In this document: positions 4,926 to 6,067 of the stretch, piece after piece
Position numbering within the stretch: position 1 is the stretch's first letter
Layout: each line of letters starts with the position of its first letter
Source of the DNA: DATKEH01 sp035546355
Lineage (GTDB): Bacteria; Acidobacteriota; Thermoanaerobaculia; Multivoradales; JAIOJS01
Length of the DNA: 6,067 nucleotides
NCBI GenBank assembly: GCA_035546355.1
Contig: DATKEH010000423.1
Location: forward strand, 1 to 6,067
Direction: 5' to 3'
The notes under the pieces: generated by a model
What the model was told of the DNA's origin: nothing
Database searches by the model: none
What the model saw: the letters and a program-made list of their open reading frames with translations, nothing else
Translations under genes and position numbers: made by a program

Positions 4926-4969
4926 TCAACGGTCCAGAGCCGTTTGTCCTACCGTTAGACGACCTCCCA
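4896..4969 (-). tRNA. tRNA-Gln (anticodon CTG), CCA encoded
   Basis: Read on the minus strand, TGGGAGG (acceptor) pairs with CCTCCCA. The D arm is GTCT/GGAC with an AACGGTA loop, the anticodon arm AACGG/CCGTT holds loop CTCTGGA (anticodon CTG, reading CAG), and the T arm CGGGG/CCCTG encloses TTCGAAT. The discriminator is G followed by a templated CCA (4898-4896). The weak U1-A72 pair and G73 are typical tRNA-Gln identity features. 71 nt without CCA. Its 3' end faces the integrase gene, so it is the probable integration target and has been left functional by the insertion. Confidence 0.98.
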
Positions 4970-4982
4970 GCAGGACCCGGTA

Positions 4983-5011
4983 GTTTTAGCCTTCGGAAGC
5001 GGTGAGGTCAA
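4983..5011 (-). promoter_or_regulatory. Predicted promoter of tRNA-Gln
   Basis: On the minus strand TTGACC (5011-5006) and TAAAAC (4988-4983) are separated by exactly 17 bp. Transcription would start near 4976, about seven bases before the mature tRNA end, with a GC-rich discriminator (ACCGGG) as is common for stable-RNA promoters under stringent control. Confidence 0.55.
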
Positions 5012-5016
5012 GCGAG

Positions 5017-5048
5017 GCGGCCGGCCGCGGGGGATCCGGGCCGGCCGC
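5017..5048. other. GC-rich hairpin downstream of the secreted-protein gene
   Basis: GCGGCCGGCC (5017-5026) and GGCCGGCCGC (5039-5048) form a perfect 10-bp stem with a 12-nt loop. It begins 72 bases past the stop of the secreted-protein gene and ends 5 bp before the tRNA -35. A transcription-ending role insulating the tRNA is plausible, but there is no U-tract on either side, so an intrinsic terminator is not supported. Confidence 0.4.
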
Positions 5049-5119
5049 TCTGGACTGCCCTCTCCTGAACACGCAAGGGGTTCGCGGGCGCGGCAGCGAC
5101 GCCCCACCCCCCGCCCCTT

Positions 5120-6064
5120 CTACTCGAAGGGCGACTCGACCCCTTCTCCCGCGGGTTCCTTCACCTTGATCCGGTCGCCGAAGTTGAAGGTCGGCCCGGA
5201 ATTGTAGATCACGACTCCGGCGATCCCCACGTCCACGGACGGGGGCAGGAAGCCCTCGAAGAAGGAGGCGAAGAACGCGCTGTTGCCCCAGATCACGAGC
5301 TTGGCGTCGATGCCGGCGAAGCCGGCGAAGACCGCGATCTCCTCGAAGTCGAGCTTCACCACCATCTTGTTCACCCAGACGGCGACACCGCCGACTAGCA
5401 CTCCCTCGGTATCGTAGATGAAGATGATGAAAGTGGCGGGGTCCTCGTCGGGGTCCGGGCCCTGCGGCGCGGTGAAGAAGAAGTTGAACATCGTGCCGAG
5501 CGCGGTGACGCCGCCTCCGCGCGAGGCGCGGGCGACCAACACGGCGGCGACGTCGCTGCGGTAGTGACCCAAGAATCCCTTGAGGCTCAGCTGCCCGGAG
5601 GAGCGGCCTTGCTCGGTGTCGACCATCAGGTCTTCGACCAGGATCTTCTGGTCCGCGACGATGCGCAACAGGCCTTCGAGCGGGATCCCGAAGGGCGTGA
5701 TCCAGTCCCGCAGGTTGACGGTCCGCACCCCGTTGGCGGGAATCGTCAACGTGTGCTGGAACACGAAGATGCCGAAGATGTCGTAGAAGTACAGCGTCAC
5801 GCCGACGGCGACGTCGTTGCAGTTGGTCAGCGCGAACAGCGTCGTCGTCTGGGTGAAGGAGAGGGACGTCCAGTACATCACCAGCCACTCGTACGGGCCC
5901 ACTCCGTTGGCGCCCTCGGGCATGAGCGTCGTCCGCTCCAACAGGCTGCTCGCCGCGGCGAGGGTCTCCGGATCGACGTCGATCCGCTTCATCACCAGGT
6001 CGGTCGCTCCGGCGCTCGAGGCGAGCAGGCAGAGGCACAGGACCGCGAGGCACGTCTTCTTCAT
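5120..6064 (-). CDS. Secreted protein of unknown function (Sec signal peptide, beta-rich)
   Basis: A 314-residue protein starting MKK with a hydrophobic core LAVLCLCLLASS and a likely signal-peptidase-I site AGA|TD at residue 20-21. There is no lipobox cysteine at the cleavage site. The mature part is rich in alternating hydrophobic/aromatic stretches such as TLFALTN (75-81), LYFYD (91-95), HTLTIPANGVRTVNLRDWI (104-122) and TFIIFIYDTEGVLVGG (211-226), suggesting beta-sandwich architecture. LYFYDIFGI and IIFIYDTEGV could be two diverged copies of one unit. The C-terminus is acidic. No enzyme motif is recognised. It lies beyond the tRNA, outside the presumed element, so it is probably a host gene. 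Its promoter and ribosome site fall off the window, and the ATG at 6064 is supported by the signal peptide beginning there. An extracellular or surface role is inference. Confidence 0.85.
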   Translation of the reverse strand: MKKTCLAVLCLCLLASSAGATDLVMKRIDVDPETLAAASSLLERTTLMPEGANGVGPYEWLVMYWTSLSFTQTTTLFALTNCNDVAVGVTLYFYDIFGIFVFQHTLTIPANGVRTVNLRDWITPFGIPLEGLLRIVADQKILVEDLMVDTEQGRSSGQLSLKGFLGHYRSDVAAVLVARASRGGGVTALGTMFNFFFTAPQGPDPDEDPATFIIFIYDTEGVLVGGVAVWVNKMVVKLDFEEIAVFAGFAGIDAKLVIWGNSAFFASFFEGFLPPSVDVGIAGVVIYNSGPTFNFGDRIKVKEPAGEGVESPFE

Positions 6065-6067
6065 CGG

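Noticed and set aside
3925..4929. Minus-strand 334-codon open frame
   Set aside because: Out of frame with the integrase and runs through the tRNA-Gln 3' half; low-complexity Arg/Pro/Gly sequence.
4986..6053. Minus-strand 355-codon open frame
   Set aside because: Overlaps the signal-peptide gene in another frame, is Arg-rich without hydrophobic pattern, and covers the tRNA promoter region.
1..6067. CRISPR array, rRNA, riboswitch, retron or toxin-antitoxin pair
   Set aside because: No regularly spaced long repeats, no rRNA sequence, no reverse transcriptase or recognisable toxin/antitoxin frame was seen on either strand.

Overview
The window is GC-rich bacterial DNA (roughly 70% GC by eye in the left 4.8 kb, somewhat lower in the last kilobase). 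It shows the integrase-proximal part of a tRNA-targeted integrated element next to host chromosome. No gene allows a lineage call. The lysine-started Sec signal peptide on the last gene is merely compatible with a high-GC, probably Gram-negative, environmental bacterium.

Layout, reading right to left because nearly everything is on the minus strand. (1) 5120-6064: a secreted protein of unknown function, presumably host chromosome. (2) 4896-4969: a complete tRNA-Gln(CTG) with encoded CCA and its own promoter, the likely integration target. (3) 4770-4895: a short-repeat-rich leader that looks like integrase arm-site DNA. (4) 3309-4769: a P4-type tyrosine recombinase, translationally coupled to (5) 2827-3312, an orphan helical protein. 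(6) 2744-2826: a compact regulatory region with a sigma70-like promoter, an inverted repeat between its -35 and -10, and a 22-bp perfect palindrome just upstream. (7) 2495-2731: a small AlpA/excisionase-like DNA-binding protein. (8) 1661-2494: an archaeo-eukaryotic-type primase-polymerase with a PriCT domain. (9) 153-1664: a DUF3987 putative ATPase. Genes 7-9 are packed with 0-bp or 4-bp junctions and form one operon. (10) 1-140: the tail of an ISL3-like transposase on the plus strand and what looks like the terminal repeat of that insertion sequence, ending 13 bp before the stop codon of gene 9.

Together, int + AlpA-like + prim-pol + replication ATPase, with no capsid, tail or lysis genes in view, is the module of phage satellites (P4-like, PICI-like) and related self-replicating genomic islands. 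The integrase would insert the element into the tRNA-Gln 3' end, the AlpA-like protein would control integration/excision or the operon, and prim-pol plus the ATPase would drive replication of the excised form. The far end of the element (second att site) is not visible and may lie beyond the insertion sequence.

The least explained signals are non-coding or dual-use: two families of short repeats (GGGACT and GTGTAG) concentrated around the integrase 5' end, a second GGGACT cluster in the 5' part of the prim-pol gene, and two 22-bp perfect palindromes both centred on CCGG.
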